From the NCBI RefSeq assembly GCF_001423525.1, contig NZ_LMOI01000020.1, positions 62,960-126,959 of the forward strand: a DNA stretch of 64,000 nucleotides, written 5' to 3'. Position 1 is the first letter of the stretch; each line of letters begins with the position of its first letter. A program made the translations under genes and the position numbers. This DNA comes from Arthrobacter sp. Leaf137. GTDB lineage: Bacteria > Actinomycetota > Actinomycetes > Actinomycetales > Micrococcaceae. This document shows, piece by piece, positions 40,456 to 50,179 of this stretch. The notes under the pieces are model-generated. The model was not told where the DNA came from, did not search any database, and saw nothing but the letters and a program-made list of their open reading frames with translations.

Positions 40456-43196
40456 GGCTTCCCCGGCCGGCCGCCGGCCAGCACACGCGTTGCCCAGCGC
40501 GAAAGGCGTGTCCTGTCGATTTTGGCGTTGTGCCGGATGTCGGTGGGCTGTGCGGGAACGGCCAGCACCGCGGAGATTTCGACGCCGGCCGTGCGGGCTG
40601 CTGCACGGACGCTTGCGGCGAGTGCCGGTTCAGCCGGTCCCGCGGTGCGCGTTGGAGGCACGGTCTCGACGACGGCCACCACCGCCTGCGTACCGGACGG
40701 CCCCACGCCCGTGACGGCGGCCAGCCGGACACCCTCCAGCCGTTCGATGGCCTGCTCGGCACCCACTGGGGTTACCGCGGCGCCGGGTGCGGTCACCACG
40801 TGCGCGAGGCGGCCTTCCACCCAGAGCCTGCCGGCGGCGTCGAAGTGCCCCACGTCCCCGGTGCGGTGCCATCCGGGCAGGCCGGCGCTTTCCCGCTGGG
40901 TCAGCCAGAGCCTGTCGTACGAGTCCTTGGCGTGCGGGGCGCTGACCAGGATTTCACCGGTCACGCCGGTGTCCGTCACCGGGCTGGTTCCGGACGCGGT
41001 GCCGTCCGCGGCGAGCGGGATGATCGCCAGGCGTGCTCCGTGGACGGGTTTGCCGACGCACACGCCGTTGCCGCCGCCCTGAAGGTGTCCGGCCGCTGTT
41101 TCGGCGTCCGCTTCCCTGATCTGTTCCAGGCTGATGTCCGTGACCGGCAGGGCTTCCGTCATCCCATAAGGGGTATGCAACGAGGCGGCGGGGACCAGCT
41201 GCTGGACCTCTGCCAGGAGCGGTTCGGGGACGGGGGCTCCAGCGGAGAGCAGCAGCTCAACGCGGGCCAGCGCCTTCAGTCCCGCCTCATCGAGGTCTTC
41301 CCGGGTCGCAACGACATTGCGGAGCGCCGCCGGCGAGGCAAACACCACCGTCGCGTCGATGGCCCTGGCAGCGTCGGCCAGCGCGCGGGCTGTCAGCGTT
41401 CGGGGCGCCGTCACGTCCATGGCCGGTGTGGCGGACACAGCGCCCAGCGCCGGGCCCAGGAGGGCGAAGGGAGCGAAGCCGGCAACCAGGGTGGACCCTG
41501 CCCGGATGCCGAAGGTGCTGGCCACGGTGTCCCGCATCGCGGCCAGCTGCCGGTGCGTGTAGAGCACGCCCTTGGCCGGCCCGGTGGAGCCCGAGGTGAA
41601 CAGCACGGCGGCTGGGGCGTCGGGGTCGGCAGCACCGGCGGGCTGTGCGGCACCGGTTCCGGCGCCGGGCCGGGTCAGTTCCGCGAGGGAGGTTTCGGCG
41701 CCGAGGAGGCGGCGGCGCGCCGCCGGGAGGGTGCCCACGCTGATCCGACGGCCGGGCCAGCCAAGGGCGGCGGCCGCCGCCAGGGCCTTGTCGATGCCGA
41801 TGATGAAGTCCGGGGTGGCGCCTTTCACGGCGCGGCTCAGGCCCTTGGTTCCCAGTCCGGCATCGGCCACCACCACCACGGCGCCAAGGCGCAGGCAGGC
41901 GTAGAGGGCCACCGTGAGGTCCACCCCGGGCGGCACCATGAGGCTGATCCTGCTGCCGCGCTCTACTCCGGCTTTCGCCAGCCCGGCAGCGAGGTCCACG
42001 ATTTTCTGTTCCAGCTGCTGCCAGCTGAGCGACCGGGCTGCCGTGCCGTCCGGGGCCATCTCCACGACGGCGGACCCGGTGCCGGCGGGCCCTGCGGCCT
42101 GTTCGCCGAGCAGGGTCCAGAGGGGCCGGAATTCAGCGGTCTCAGGCGCAACCGGGCTGGCTGGTGTGCCCACAACATCAGCTTGGGCGACCGAAGTGTC
42201 AGCGTCGGTGCCAGAATCAGCGGCGGCCGGGACAGCACCGTTCAAGACGGCACCGCCCGGGGCAGCACCCTCCCGGCCGGCAAGCCACTCAAACACCGGC
42301 GAGGCAATGTCCCGGTCTTCCGCCACAAGGTGTCCCGCGCCCTCGAAGCGGTGCACCTTGGCGTGCGGAAGCCTGCCGATGAGGTCTTTGAGGTAGCGGT
42401 CGGAAAAGATGGGATCGCGGGGGCCCCACAACATCAGGGCCGGGACTGCCAGCCCGCGCAGCCCTTCCGCCACGCCGGCCAGCGCCGCAAAGCTGGGATG
42501 GAATTCGTCCACCGGAATGTCGGCCACGAAGTTGCCCACGCCGGCCCGCCGGCTGGCACCCCGGTAGGGGGCCATGTAGGCGGACTTGATGTCGGCGGCA
42601 AGCGGCGGGTGGGCCAGCGAATGGGTGACCCGCAGGAAGGCGTCCGAGGTGACCGTTCCCCACTGGTGCACGGCGGGGTGCAGGGCCAGCCGGAGCGCAG
42701 GCGGAATTTTGGATGTGTACGGCTGGTGGACGGCCGTGTTGGTCAGGACCACCCCGGCGAGCTGGTCCGGGTGTGCCAGTGCCCAGCCCAGGCTGATGAC
42801 CCCGCCCCAGTCGTGTCCCACGGTGACCACGGGACCGTCCAGTCCCAGCGCCGTGGTGAGGTCGGCCAGGTCGTTGATGCGGTCGGCGAGGCGCCGGAAC
42901 GTGCCGGTGCGTTCCGAAAACCCCATGTCAAGCTGGTCCACCGCCACCACGCGCCACGGGTGGGCGGGATTGGACCCGGCGGCAAGCAGCGTGCGCCAAA
43001 GATAGGACCAGGTGGGGTTGCCGTGCACGCACAGCAGAGTGCCTGCGGGTGTCAGCCCCCGGGCCTCGAGCTGGGCGCCGTTATCCAGGATGTGCCAGTT
43101 GCGGACCGTTCCGGGCTCATCCGCACCGGAGGTGGAGGGCACGGCAAGTTCGCGGGACCACGCGGGGTCCACGCCGGGCCAGGCGGCGGCTACCAA
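40452..43196 (-). CDS. oleBC: OleBC fusion: beta-lactone decarboxylase and beta-lactone synthetase
   Basis: 914-residue fusion. The OleB part (about 1-310) is a haloalkane-dehalogenase-fold alpha/beta hydrolase: VCVHGNPTWSYLWR split near the oxyanion site, the Asp nucleophile in VTVGHDWGGVISL and the His in FEGAGHLVAEDRD. An Ala/Pro/Gly-rich linker (about 311-360) follows. The OleC part (about 365-914) is an AMP-forming ligase, with LFTSGSTGPAKGVLYTHRQL and the GW(H)RTGDVGHFDAAGRLW loop. OleC makes the beta-lactone and OleB decarboxylates it to the olefin. The TTG at 43196 overlaps the oleA end by 7 bp and has no clear ribosome site; a later GTG is possible. Confidence 0.9.
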   Translation of the reverse strand: MVAAAWPGVDPAWSRELAVPSTSGADEPGTVRNWHILDNGAQLEARGLTPAGTLLCVHGNPTWSYLWRTLLAAGSNPAHPWRVVAVDQLDMGFSERTGTFRRLADRINDLADLTTALGLDGPVVTVGHDWGGVISLGWALAHPDQLAGVVLTNTAVHQPYTSKIPPALRLALHPAVHQWGTVTSDAFLRVTHSLAHPPLAADIKSAYMAPYRGASRRAGVGNFVADIPVDEFHPSFAALAGVAEGLRGLAVPALMLWGPRDPIFSDRYLKDLIGRLPHAKVHRFEGAGHLVAEDRDIASPVFEWLAGREGAAPGGAVLNGAVPAAADSGTDADTSVAQADVVGTPASPVAPETAEFRPLWTLLGEQAAGPAGTGSAVVEMAPDGTAARSLSWQQLEQKIVDLAAGLAKAGVERGSRISLMVPPGVDLTVALYACLRLGAVVVVADAGLGTKGLSRAVKGATPDFIIGIDKALAAAAALGWPGRRISVGTLPAARRRLLGAETSLAELTRPGAGTGAAQPAGAADPDAPAAVLFTSGSTGPAKGVLYTHRQLAAMRDTVASTFGIRAGSTLVAGFAPFALLGPALGAVSATPAMDVTAPRTLTARALADAARAIDATVVFASPAALRNVVATREDLDEAGLKALARVELLLSAGAPVPEPLLAEVQQLVPAASLHTPYGMTEALPVTDISLEQIREADAETAAGHLQGGGNGVCVGKPVHGARLAIIPLAADGTASGTSPVTDTGVTGEILVSAPHAKDSYDRLWLTQRESAGLPGWHRTGDVGHFDAAGRLWVEGRLAHVVTAPGAAVTPVGAEQAIERLEGVRLAAVTGVGPSGTQAVVAVVETVPPTRTAGPAEPALAASVRAAARTAGVEISAVLAVPAQPTDIRHNAKIDRTRLSRWATRVLAGGRPGKP

Positions 43197-44212
43197 ACGA
43201 TTTCAATCATGGCGGTGTTCAGGCCTGAGCCCACTCCCATGCACAGGACGCGGTCCCCGGCTTCGAGGGACTGGGATTCGGCGGCAAGGGTCATGGGCAG
43301 CGAAGCCGGTCCCACGTTGCCCCAGTGCGGGAACGTGATGGGAACCTTGGCCGGGTCCAGGTCGATGGCATCAATGATGGCCTGGGTGTAGGCGTTGCTC
43401 ACCTGGTGCGTGACGTACCGGTCCATGGCGGCCCAGTCCCACTCCGGCTGCGCCTCGTGCCAGGCGTCCACCACGAGCTGCAGGCCGCCGTCGAGCAGTC
43501 CTTTGGTGTCAGTGGACATGCCGTCGATGCCGCCCACGCACAGTTCGTGGTGTTCGGTGCCGGCCCGCATCACCCCGCCCACCAGCCGGTGCGCGCCGGG
43601 GTGTCCGTCTGCCGGGCCCAGGACGGCCGCGGCAGCGCCGGAGCCCAGGGTGAGGGTGGCAAACTCGCGGTTGAAGTCCTCGCGGGTGGTTTCGGGCCGC
43701 TGCAGCCGGGCGAGCGTCGCTTCCTGCGTGGCTTCAGCGTCCTCGGCGTTGACGATCACGGCGTATTTGATCTGGCCGGAGTCGATCATGTTGGCCGCGA
43801 GGGTCAGGCCGTTCACAAACCCGAGGCAGGCGTTGGCGAGGTCGAAGTTCATGGCCGACGACGGGAGGCCCAGTCCGTGGTGGATCTTCACCGCAACGGA
43901 CGGCTCCAGGTTGCGGCGGGTCACCGAGGTGTTGATCAGCAGGCCAACCTCGGACGCTTCCACGCCGGCCTCGGCAAGGGCCTTAGCTCCTGCCTCGATG
44001 GCGGCGTCATCAAACGACGTGCCGGCCGCCCACCAGCGGCGGTGCGTGATCCCGGCGACGCGCTCCAGGAGCCGGGGCGGGAATTTCAGCCGCTGCAGTG
44101 TCGATGCCAGCCGGCGGTCGAAGTCAACGGAACTCACGATCCTTGGAGCTTCGACGCTGCTCACCGAGAGCAGCGCGGTGTTGGTGTGCCGGAAGGTTGC
44201 ATTACCTACCAA
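43190..44212 (-). CDS. oleA: OleA: thiolase-fold acyl-CoA condensing enzyme
   Basis: 340-residue OleA/KAS III-like thiolase. It joins two long-chain acyl-CoAs head to head to give a 2-alkyl-3-ketoacid. The nucleophile Cys is in FDLANACLGFVNG; the His and Asn of the triad fall in TFPHWGNVGPASLP and the VTHQVSN region. The first residues (NATFRHTNTALLSVSSVEAP) match other actinobacterial OleA. Start is a TTG with AGGGG at good spacing. It begins the oleA-oleBC-oleD unit, which ends by overlapping in sequence with the operator of the next operon. Confidence 0.9.
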   Translation of the reverse strand: MVGNATFRHTNTALLSVSSVEAPRIVSSVDFDRRLASTLQRLKFPPRLLERVAGITHRRWWAAGTSFDDAAIEAGAKALAEAGVEASEVGLLINTSVTRRNLEPSVAVKIHHGLGLPSSAMNFDLANACLGFVNGLTLAANMIDSGQIKYAVIVNAEDAEATQEATLARLQRPETTREDFNREFATLTLGSGAAAAVLGPADGHPGAHRLVGGVMRAGTEHHELCVGGIDGMSTDTKGLLDGGLQLVVDAWHEAQPEWDWAAMDRYVTHQVSNAYTQAIIDAIDLDPAKVPITFPHWGNVGPASLPMTLAAESQSLEAGDRVLCMGVGSGLNTAMIEIVW

Positions 44213-44313
44213 TTCAAGCCCCTGTTCGTTTCTGTCCTGCGGTGTCTATTACCCACCGGCGCAGGAGCTTAACTATGCAGGCAAGTGCCCCGTCGTGCAC
44301 ATTTATTCCCGGT

Positions 44314-45318
44314 TCACTGCGTTGCCGGGGTGTCCTGGAGGGGGCGGCGGGCCAGCCAAGCTGCCACTATGGCGCCTGAGATATTGTGCCACAGCGAGAA
44401 AACGGCGGACGGCAGCGCGGCCAGCGGGCTGAAGTGTGCCGTGGCCAAAGTGGCGGCCAGCCCGGAGTTCTGCATGCCGACTTCGAAGGCCAGCGCACGG
44501 CGGGCCTTGTCATCCAGGCGGCCCAGTTTCCCGGCGAGGTAGCCCAGTCCCAGGCCGAATCCGTTGTGCAGGACCACGGCCAGGAACACGATGCCGCCGG
44601 CGGCCACGATCTTGCTGGCGCTGCCGGCCACCACGATGGCCACGATGAGGGAGATCACGACGGCGGACGCCCACGGCAGTGCCGGCAGCACCTTATCCAC
44701 GAGCTTCTTGAGGAACAGGCGGGCCAGCAGCCCGGCGACCACAGGCAGGAGGACCGTGTTGAGGATATCCACCACCATGCTGCCGGCGTCGATGTTCAGG
44801 TAGGAACCCGCCAGGAACAGCACGAGCAGCGGGGTGACGATGGGGGCGATCAGGGTGGACACGGAGGCCACCGCCACGGAGAGGGCAACATCACCCTTGG
44901 CGAGGAAGGCCATGACATTGGACGCGGTGCCGGACGGGGCACAGCCCACCAGGATCAGGCCGACGGCCAGCTCCGGCTCCAGGTTCAGTGCCTGCGCGAT
45001 GAGCCAGCCGGCGCCGGGCATGATCACGTAGTGCGCCACGATGCCGAGCGCCACAGCCCAGGGCCGCTTTGCCACGGCGGCGAAGTCGGGCGGGGTCAGG
45101 GTGAGGCCCATGCAGAACATGATGATGCCCAGCAGGAAAGGCACGGCGACCCCCATGGGCTTGAAGGTCCCGGGGAGCAAGTACCCCGCGATACCTGCGG
45201 CCACCACGAGGAGCGGGAAGACCGTCACGGCGACGCGGGCAATCCTGCTTTCCGCTGCCAGTGCCGGATTAAGGGGTTCGCCCTCAGGGGATTTCTGCGA
45301 TTTGGTTGCCTCAAGCAT
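44314..45318 (-). CDS. Bile acid:sodium symporter family protein
   Basis: 334-residue membrane protein with about ten helices. Family features are IIMFCMGLTLTPPDF, the crossover-helix motif GLILVGCAPSGTASNVMAFLAKGDVALSVA and the closing LRRPL-type tail. BASS proteins import organic anions (bile acids, pantoate, pyruvate and other acids) with sodium. It is a stand-alone gene between the ole cluster and the galactonate operon. A weak GGTGA precedes the ATG. Substrate unknown. Confidence 0.86.
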   Translation of the reverse strand: MLEATKSQKSPEGEPLNPALAAESRIARVAVTVFPLLVVAAGIAGYLLPGTFKPMGVAVPFLLGIIMFCMGLTLTPPDFAAVAKRPWAVALGIVAHYVIMPGAGWLIAQALNLEPELAVGLILVGCAPSGTASNVMAFLAKGDVALSVAVASVSTLIAPIVTPLLVLFLAGSYLNIDAGSMVVDILNTVLLPVVAGLLARLFLKKLVDKVLPALPWASAVVISLIVAIVVAGSASKIVAAGGIVFLAVVLHNGFGLGLGYLAGKLGRLDDKARRALAFEVGMQNSGLAATLATAHFSPLAALPSAVFSLWHNISGAIVAAWLARRPLQDTPATQ

Positions 45319-45399
45319 CTAACAATGCTGTCACCGACTGGTATGGTTCCGCCAATTGATGACCGCCGCCCGTAACCGGCCACCGCCAAACCTCCGGGC

Positions 45400-46383
45400 T
45401 TACCGCTGCGTGGTCCCTCCGGCCATGGCTTCGAGCAGGGCAAGTTCTGCCCGTGTCGGCAGCCCCTCCCAATCCCCTGCCGTGCTCACGGCGAAAGCAC
45501 CCATCAGGGCGCCGCGGTGCAGGCGGCCAGCCACATCCCCGCCGTCGAGCAGGGCTGACAGGTAGCCCGCGGTGAACGCGTCACCGGCGCCAACGGTGTC
45601 GATGCCGGTCACGGAAACCGCGGCGGCTTCCCGGTTGCCGTCCGCGGTGTGGACGCCGGCACCGGCGGCACCACGTTTGACCACCACCTCCCGGACGCCC
45701 AGGTCCAGGAGCTGCGCTGCCATGGCGGGCTCGGCGGCGGTTCCCGCAGCGGAAGGCGCCGGAATCGCCAGGTCCAGTTCGTCGTCGGACGCGATCAGGA
45801 TGGTGGCGTGGCGGGCCAGCGGCGCCAGGACGTCACGCGCCTGGTCCCGGGTCCACAGCTTGCTGCGGTAGTTCACGTCCAGCGAGACCACCATCCCCTC
45901 CCGGGCACCGCGCGCCGCCGCATGCTCCACGGCCAGCCGCGCATCCGGACTGAGCGCGGGAGTGATGCCGGTCAGGTGGAGGACCCGGGCTCCGGCGTCG
46001 AGGGCCTGGTCCACATCGTCACAGGAAATGGTTGATCCGGCCGAACCCGCGCGGTAGTAGAAGGCCCGGCTGACGTCCGCGGTGCGGTGTTCGAGGAACA
46101 TGACGCCCGTGCTGCAGCCCGGGTGTACGCGGTGGTGCAGGTGGACCCCCTCGCCGCGGAGTTGTTTCAGGATGAACTCGCCGTGGGGGTCTGCGCCCAG
46201 TACGCCTGCCCATGCGGTCCGGTGGCCGAGCCGGGTGACGCCGATGGCGACGTTGGACTCCGCTCCTGCCACGTGCATGCCAAGGCTTCCGCCGGAGGCC
46301 AACGGACCCGCGGAGCGCAGCGAGACCATCGACTCCCCGAAGGTCAGGAGGTCCACGGGAGGAAGTCCGACGGCGGGAGTCAC
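45400..46383 (-). CDS. PfkB-family sugar kinase (2-keto-3-deoxygluconate/galactonate kinase-like)
   Basis: 327-residue PfkB kinase with the FGESMVSLRSAGPLA start, the hinge GGSLGMHVAGAESNVAIGV and the C-terminal phosphate motif DTVGAGDAFTAGYLSALLDGG. In the pathway it would phosphorylate 2-keto-3-deoxygalactonate for the aldolase next to it. Start is GTG and overlaps the aldolase stop by 4 bp (GTGA). It is the last gene of the galactonate operon. KdgK- and DgoK-type activities cannot be told apart here. Confidence 0.84.
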   Translation of the reverse strand: MTPAVGLPPVDLLTFGESMVSLRSAGPLASGGSLGMHVAGAESNVAIGVTRLGHRTAWAGVLGADPHGEFILKQLRGEGVHLHHRVHPGCSTGVMFLEHRTADVSRAFYYRAGSAGSTISCDDVDQALDAGARVLHLTGITPALSPDARLAVEHAAARGAREGMVVSLDVNYRSKLWTRDQARDVLAPLARHATILIASDDELDLAIPAPSAAGTAAEPAMAAQLLDLGVREVVVKRGAAGAGVHTADGNREAAAVSVTGIDTVGAGDAFTAGYLSALLDGGDVAGRLHRGALMGAFAVSTAGDWEGLPTRAELALLEAMAGGTTQR

Positions 46384-47069
46384 CGCAGGATCTCCGCGGA
46401 CCGGCCGTTGTACTCCCCGGCCAGGGCGAGGAATTTGCGGGCGCGTTCACGCATGCCCTCCAAGTCTCCACCGGAGGCCGCGTCCCCGAACAGGGGGCCG
46501 CCGAGGCCCACGGCCAAGGCACCCGCATCCCAGTAGCCGGCCGCTTCGCCCAGGCCCACTCCCCCGACGGCGATGAACGGTATGTCCGGGAAGGGGTCCC
46601 GGACGGCCTTGAGGTAGCCGGGGCCGCCGATGGAGGCCGGGAAAAGCTTCACAGCGGTGGCCCCGCGGTTCATGGCCTCCAAGGACTCGCTCGGGGTCAG
46701 CGCCCCGGCCAGTACGGGGATGCCGCGGCCGACGGCTGCTTCGATGGACGGCGCAAGGGAAGGTGTCACGATGAACTGGCCGCCCGCGGCAACGACGTCG
46801 TCCACATCCTGCTTGCTCAGGACCGTCCCGGCGCCGACAAACGAGCCGGCGGGAGCAGCCGCACGCACTGAGGTGATCGCCTCCAGGGCGTCCGGCGTGG
46901 TCAGCGCGACCTCCACGTACTGGAAGCCTTCCTCCATCGCGGCCAGGGCGGCGCGGGCGGCAGCACCGCCGTCGTTCCCGCGGACAATGGCGACGAGCCT
47001 GGTCCGCCGGATACCGGCCAGCACGGTGGCCGGCGTGACTCCGGCGTCGGTGGATTCTACGGGTTTCAT
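46380..47069 (-). CDS. 2-dehydro-3-deoxy-6-phosphogalactonate/gluconate aldolase
   Basis: 229-residue KDPG/KDPGal class I aldolase, splitting the phosphorylated keto-deoxy sugar acid to pyruvate and glyceraldehyde-3-phosphate. The Glu is in YVEVALTTPDAL and the Schiff-base Lys in TAVKLFPASIGG; VGAGTVLSKQDVD is the conserved loop. Start taken at 47069 (MKPVES); an ATG at 47081, overlapping the dehydratase stop, is also possible. Its neighbours are the dehydratase upstream and kinase downstream. Confidence 0.87.
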   Translation of the reverse strand: MKPVESTDAGVTPATVLAGIRRTRLVAIVRGNDGGAAARAALAAMEEGFQYVEVALTTPDALEAITSVRAAAPAGSFVGAGTVLSKQDVDDVVAAGGQFIVTPSLAPSIEAAVGRGIPVLAGALTPSESLEAMNRGATAVKLFPASIGGPGYLKAVRDPFPDIPFIAVGGVGLGEAAGYWDAGALAVGLGGPLFGDAASGGDLEGMRERARKFLALAGEYNGRSAEILR

Positions 47070-47074
47070 GTGGT

Positions 47075-48223
47075 TCACCATTCTGCGAAGGAGCCGTCGG
47101 GGTGGCGCCACACGGGTCCGCGCCAGGCGTGACCGCGCTTGTCGGCTGCCCTCACCACCGCCTCATCAATTTCGATGCCCAGGCCGGGCCCGGTGAGCCG
47201 CTCGATGTGGCCGTTGACGAACTTGAACGGCGACTTGTCCACCACGTAGTCCAGCACCTCCGCGCCGCGGTTGTAGTGAATGCCGATGCTTTGTTCCTGG
47301 ATCAGGAAATTGGGTGTCGCAAACCCCACCTGCAGGCACGCGGCCAGCGCCAGCGGCCCCAGCGGGCAGTGCGGGGCAAGCTGGACATCGAACACCTCGG
47401 CCAGCGAGGCGATCTTCCGGACCTCGGTAATACCTCCGGCATGTGAAAGGTCCGGCTGGGCAACGGCGATCCCCGCCTGGAGCGCGGGCAGGAACTCCTG
47501 CCTGTTGTACAGCCGTTCACCGGTGGACACCGGCGTGGTGGTGGAGGAGGTGAACTCCCGCAACAGGTGGGTGTTCTCCGGAACCACCGGTTCTTCGAGG
47601 AAGAGCGGCCGGTAGGGTTCCAGCAGCGGCGCCACGCGGCGGGCGTTGGCGAGGCTGAAGCGGCCGTGGAAGTCCACGGCAACGTCCCGGTGTTCTCCCA
47701 GGACCTCCCGGGCGGCCGCCACACGCTTCACGACGCCGTCGAGCTCGGCAACGGAGGCCACCGGGCTCATCCGTCCGCTGGCGTTCATCTTGACGGCGGT
47801 GAGGCCAACGTCCAGCTGGGCGCTGATCTGGTCCGCCACCTCGTTGGGTTCGTCGCCGCCCACCCACCCGTACATGCGGATCCGGTCGCGGACGTGGCCG
47901 CCCAGGAGCTGGTGGACCGGGGTGTTGAAGTGCTTGCCGGCAATGTCCCACAGCGCCTGGTCCAGCCCGGAAACCGCGCTGGCCAGGATGGGTCCGCCGC
48001 GGTAGAACGAGCCCTTGGTCATCACCTGCCAGTGGTCCTCGATGCGCAGGGCATCGTTGCCGATGAGCAGTTCGGAGAGCTGTTCGACGGCGGTGCGCAC
48101 CGTTTCGCTGCGGCCCTCGCAGGTGGCTTCGCCCCAGCCGACGATGCCGCTGTCCGTCTCGATCCGGACGAAGAGCCACCGCGGGGCGACGAGGAATGTT
48201 TCGATCCTGCTGATGAGTGTCAT
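47075..48223 (-). CDS. dgoD: D-galactonate dehydratase (enolase superfamily)
   Basis: 382-residue mandelate-racemase-group enolase-superfamily enzyme. It would remove water from D-galactonate to give 2-keto-3-deoxygalactonate. Metal ligands are in VAVDFHGRFS (Asp) and FLEEPVVPE (Glu), with a third ligand in PVSTGERLYNR; the general-base His is in QLAPHCPLGPLALAA. The N-terminal capping domain (about 1-115) begins MTLISRIETFLVAPRWLFVRIE. The start at 48223 is the family start. It follows the ABC importer genes and precedes aldolase and kinase genes. Confidence 0.88.
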   Translation of the reverse strand: MTLISRIETFLVAPRWLFVRIETDSGIVGWGEATCEGRSETVRTAVEQLSELLIGNDALRIEDHWQVMTKGSFYRGGPILASAVSGLDQALWDIAGKHFNTPVHQLLGGHVRDRIRMYGWVGGDEPNEVADQISAQLDVGLTAVKMNASGRMSPVASVAELDGVVKRVAAAREVLGEHRDVAVDFHGRFSLANARRVAPLLEPYRPLFLEEPVVPENTHLLREFTSSTTTPVSTGERLYNRQEFLPALQAGIAVAQPDLSHAGGITEVRKIASLAEVFDVQLAPHCPLGPLALAACLQVGFATPNFLIQEQSIGIHYNRGAEVLDYVVDKSPFKFVNGHIERLTGPGLGIEIDEAVVRAADKRGHAWRGPVWRHPDGSFAEW

Positions 48224-48230
48224 GCAGCCC

Positions 48231-49115
48231 CTAGCCTTTGGTTGCACCGGCGGTGAGGCCGGAGACGATGTACTTCTGCGTGAAGAGCGCAATGATCATG
48301 ATGGGGATGGTGACCACGGTGGCGGCCGCCATCAGTCCGCCCCAGTCGATGCTGGCGTAGGACACGAAGTCGAAGATGGCCACGGGGAGTGTCTTGGTTT
48401 TCGCGCCGGAGAGCACCAGGGCAAACATGAAGTTGTTCCACGAGAAAATGAACGACAGGATTCCCGCGGTGGCCATGCCCGCCACGGACAACGGCAGCGT
48501 GATCCGGCGGAAGGCGCCGATGGGGGTCAGCCCGTCCACCTGCGCTGATTCCTCAAGCTCCAGCGGCAGGGAATCGAAGTAGCTCATCATGATGTAGACG
48601 ATCAGCGGCAGGGCGACGAACATGTGGCTGAGGATGAGTACCTCGAACTTCCCCACCATCCGGAGGTTGGAGAAGACGTAGTACCAGGGCACCAGCAGCG
48701 ATACGCCGGGGATGACCCGGGCCATGAGGACCACCAGGGCGGAACGGTGCATGGTGAACCGGCTCATGGCGTAGGCGGCAGGGACGCCCAGGACGATGGA
48801 CAGCGCCGTGGACACGAAGGCCACCCAGAAGCTGTTGAAGATGAACACGAAGTAGTTGTTGCGCTGCAGCACGTTCGCATAGTTCTCCATGGTGGGAGAG
48901 AACAGCAGCGCCTTGCCGGTGTCGTAGATGTCCACGTTCGTTTTCAGGGACGCCAGCAGCATCCATGCCAGCGGCGCCAGGAGGAACAACACCACGAGCA
49001 CGAGCGCGGCCACCCGGAACACCTTGTAGGCGCGGGTACCCAGCGGCTTCCGGCGGCGGTGGGCAGGCACCGGTGCGGAAGTGGCAGCGCCAGGGGTTTC
49101 ATCGAGCACGGTCAT
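48231..49115 (-). CDS. Carbohydrate ABC transporter permease (MalG type)
   Basis: 294-residue inner-membrane permease with six predicted helices. The EAA loop, which docks the ATPase, is LEESAQVDGLTPIGAFRRITLPL split at the conserved Gly. A basic N-terminal tail (RRRKPLGTR) precedes helix 1. Start at 49115 has GAAGG upstream and overlaps the other permease's stop (ATGA). It forms the importer with the gene upstream and the lipoprotein; no ATPase gene is present. Confidence 0.9.
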   Translation of the reverse strand: MTVLDETPGAATSAPVPAHRRRKPLGTRAYKVFRVAALVLVVLFLLAPLAWMLLASLKTNVDIYDTGKALLFSPTMENYANVLQRNNYFVFIFNSFWVAFVSTALSIVLGVPAAYAMSRFTMHRSALVVLMARVIPGVSLLVPWYYVFSNLRMVGKFEVLILSHMFVALPLIVYIMMSYFDSLPLELEESAQVDGLTPIGAFRRITLPLSVAGMATAGILSFIFSWNNFMFALVLSGAKTKTLPVAIFDFVSYASIDWGGLMAAATVVTIPIMIIALFTQKYIVSGLTAGATKG

Positions 49116-50059
49116 TTGGTTACCGCCTTCTTGCGCATGGTCAGCAGCCACATGGTGCCGATGATGATCATGAAGAACAGGATCAGCACCGCGGAGGAAA
49201 CCCCGTACTGGTTGTAGTCGAAGCTCAGGCCGTAGGCGTAGACGTTGAGCGTTTCCACCTCGTGGAACGAACCGCCGCCTTTGCCTTTGGTGGCGTAGAG
49301 GATGTCGAAGGTCTTGAGGGCGTCGATCCCGCGCAGCAGGATGGCCACGATGACGGTGGGCATCATGAGCGGCAGCGTGATGTAGAAGAAGCGCTGGAAG
49401 GCGTTGGCACCGTCCACGCGGGCAGCCTCGTCCGGCTCATCGGAGAGGGAGGTCAGGCCGGCCAGCAGGATCAGCACCACCATGGGGGTCCACTGCCAGA
49501 TGTCCATGAAGATGGTGGTGCCCAGTGCCGTGTCCTGGCCGGAGAGCCAGGGCTGGGCGGGGATGCCCACCATGCCCAGGAGCTGGTTGGCGAAGCCGAT
49601 GTTGGGATCGAAGATCAGACGCCACATCATGCCGACGGCCACCGGGGTGGCCACAAGGGGCAGCAGGATGGCCACCCGGACCCACTTTTCACCGCGGAAC
49701 GGCCGCCAAAGGAGGAGGGCAATGCCCATTCCCAGCACCACTTCGAAGGCGAGGGCGACGCCGGTGAAGGCCAGGGTGCGGCCCACGGCGGGCCAGAACC
49801 GCTCGGTGTCCGTCAGGACGTCGATGTAGTTCTGGAATCCGATGAACTCGGTGGCCGCCCGGACGGAGCCCTGGGAGTCGGTGAGGCTCAGGTACAGGGT
49901 CCAGGCCAGGGGAAAGACGATGAGGATGCCGACGAAGAGCATCGCAGGGGCCGCGAAAAGCCACTTGCGGTGGGCATTGGCCCAGTCCGAGAACTTTTCC
50001 CGGGGACCGCTGGCACGGCCCGGACGGGCAGCACTGCGGGGAGGAGTCATGACAGACAT
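49112..50059 (-). CDS. Carbohydrate ABC transporter permease (MalF type)
   Basis: 315-residue permease with six helices and the docking loop DEAARVDGANAFQRFFYITLPLMMP. AGGTG stands close before the ATG; a second ATG is at 50050. It follows the binding-protein gene by 120 bp, and overlaps the MalG-type gene by 4 bp. Substrate probably galactonate or a galactose-derived acid, from the enzymes of the operon. Confidence 0.9.
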   Translation of the reverse strand: MSVMTPPRSAARPGRASGPREKFSDWANAHRKWLFAAPAMLFVGILIVFPLAWTLYLSLTDSQGSVRAATEFIGFQNYIDVLTDTERFWPAVGRTLAFTGVALAFEVVLGMGIALLLWRPFRGEKWVRVAILLPLVATPVAVGMMWRLIFDPNIGFANQLLGMVGIPAQPWLSGQDTALGTTIFMDIWQWTPMVVLILLAGLTSLSDEPDEAARVDGANAFQRFFYITLPLMMPTVIVAILLRGIDALKTFDILYATKGKGGGSFHEVETLNVYAYGLSFDYNQYGVSSAVLILFFMIIIGTMWLLTMRKKAVTK

Positions 50060-50179
50060 GGTTCACCTAAGGAGTCGGTGGGTGAAGGGTGGCCCGGCGG
50101 GGCGGCAGGCTTGCTGCCTCCCCGCCGGGCCCTGTAAGACAGGGGGCGGCGGACCGCCATCGCTGCCCCGGTTGCGCTG

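Noticed and set aside
39499..43391. Long plus-strand open frames (527 and 953 codons) opposite oleD/oleBC/oleA
   Set aside because: They are mirror frames of strongly supported ole genes in GC-rich DNA, with low-complexity Gly/Arg/His content and no family motif.
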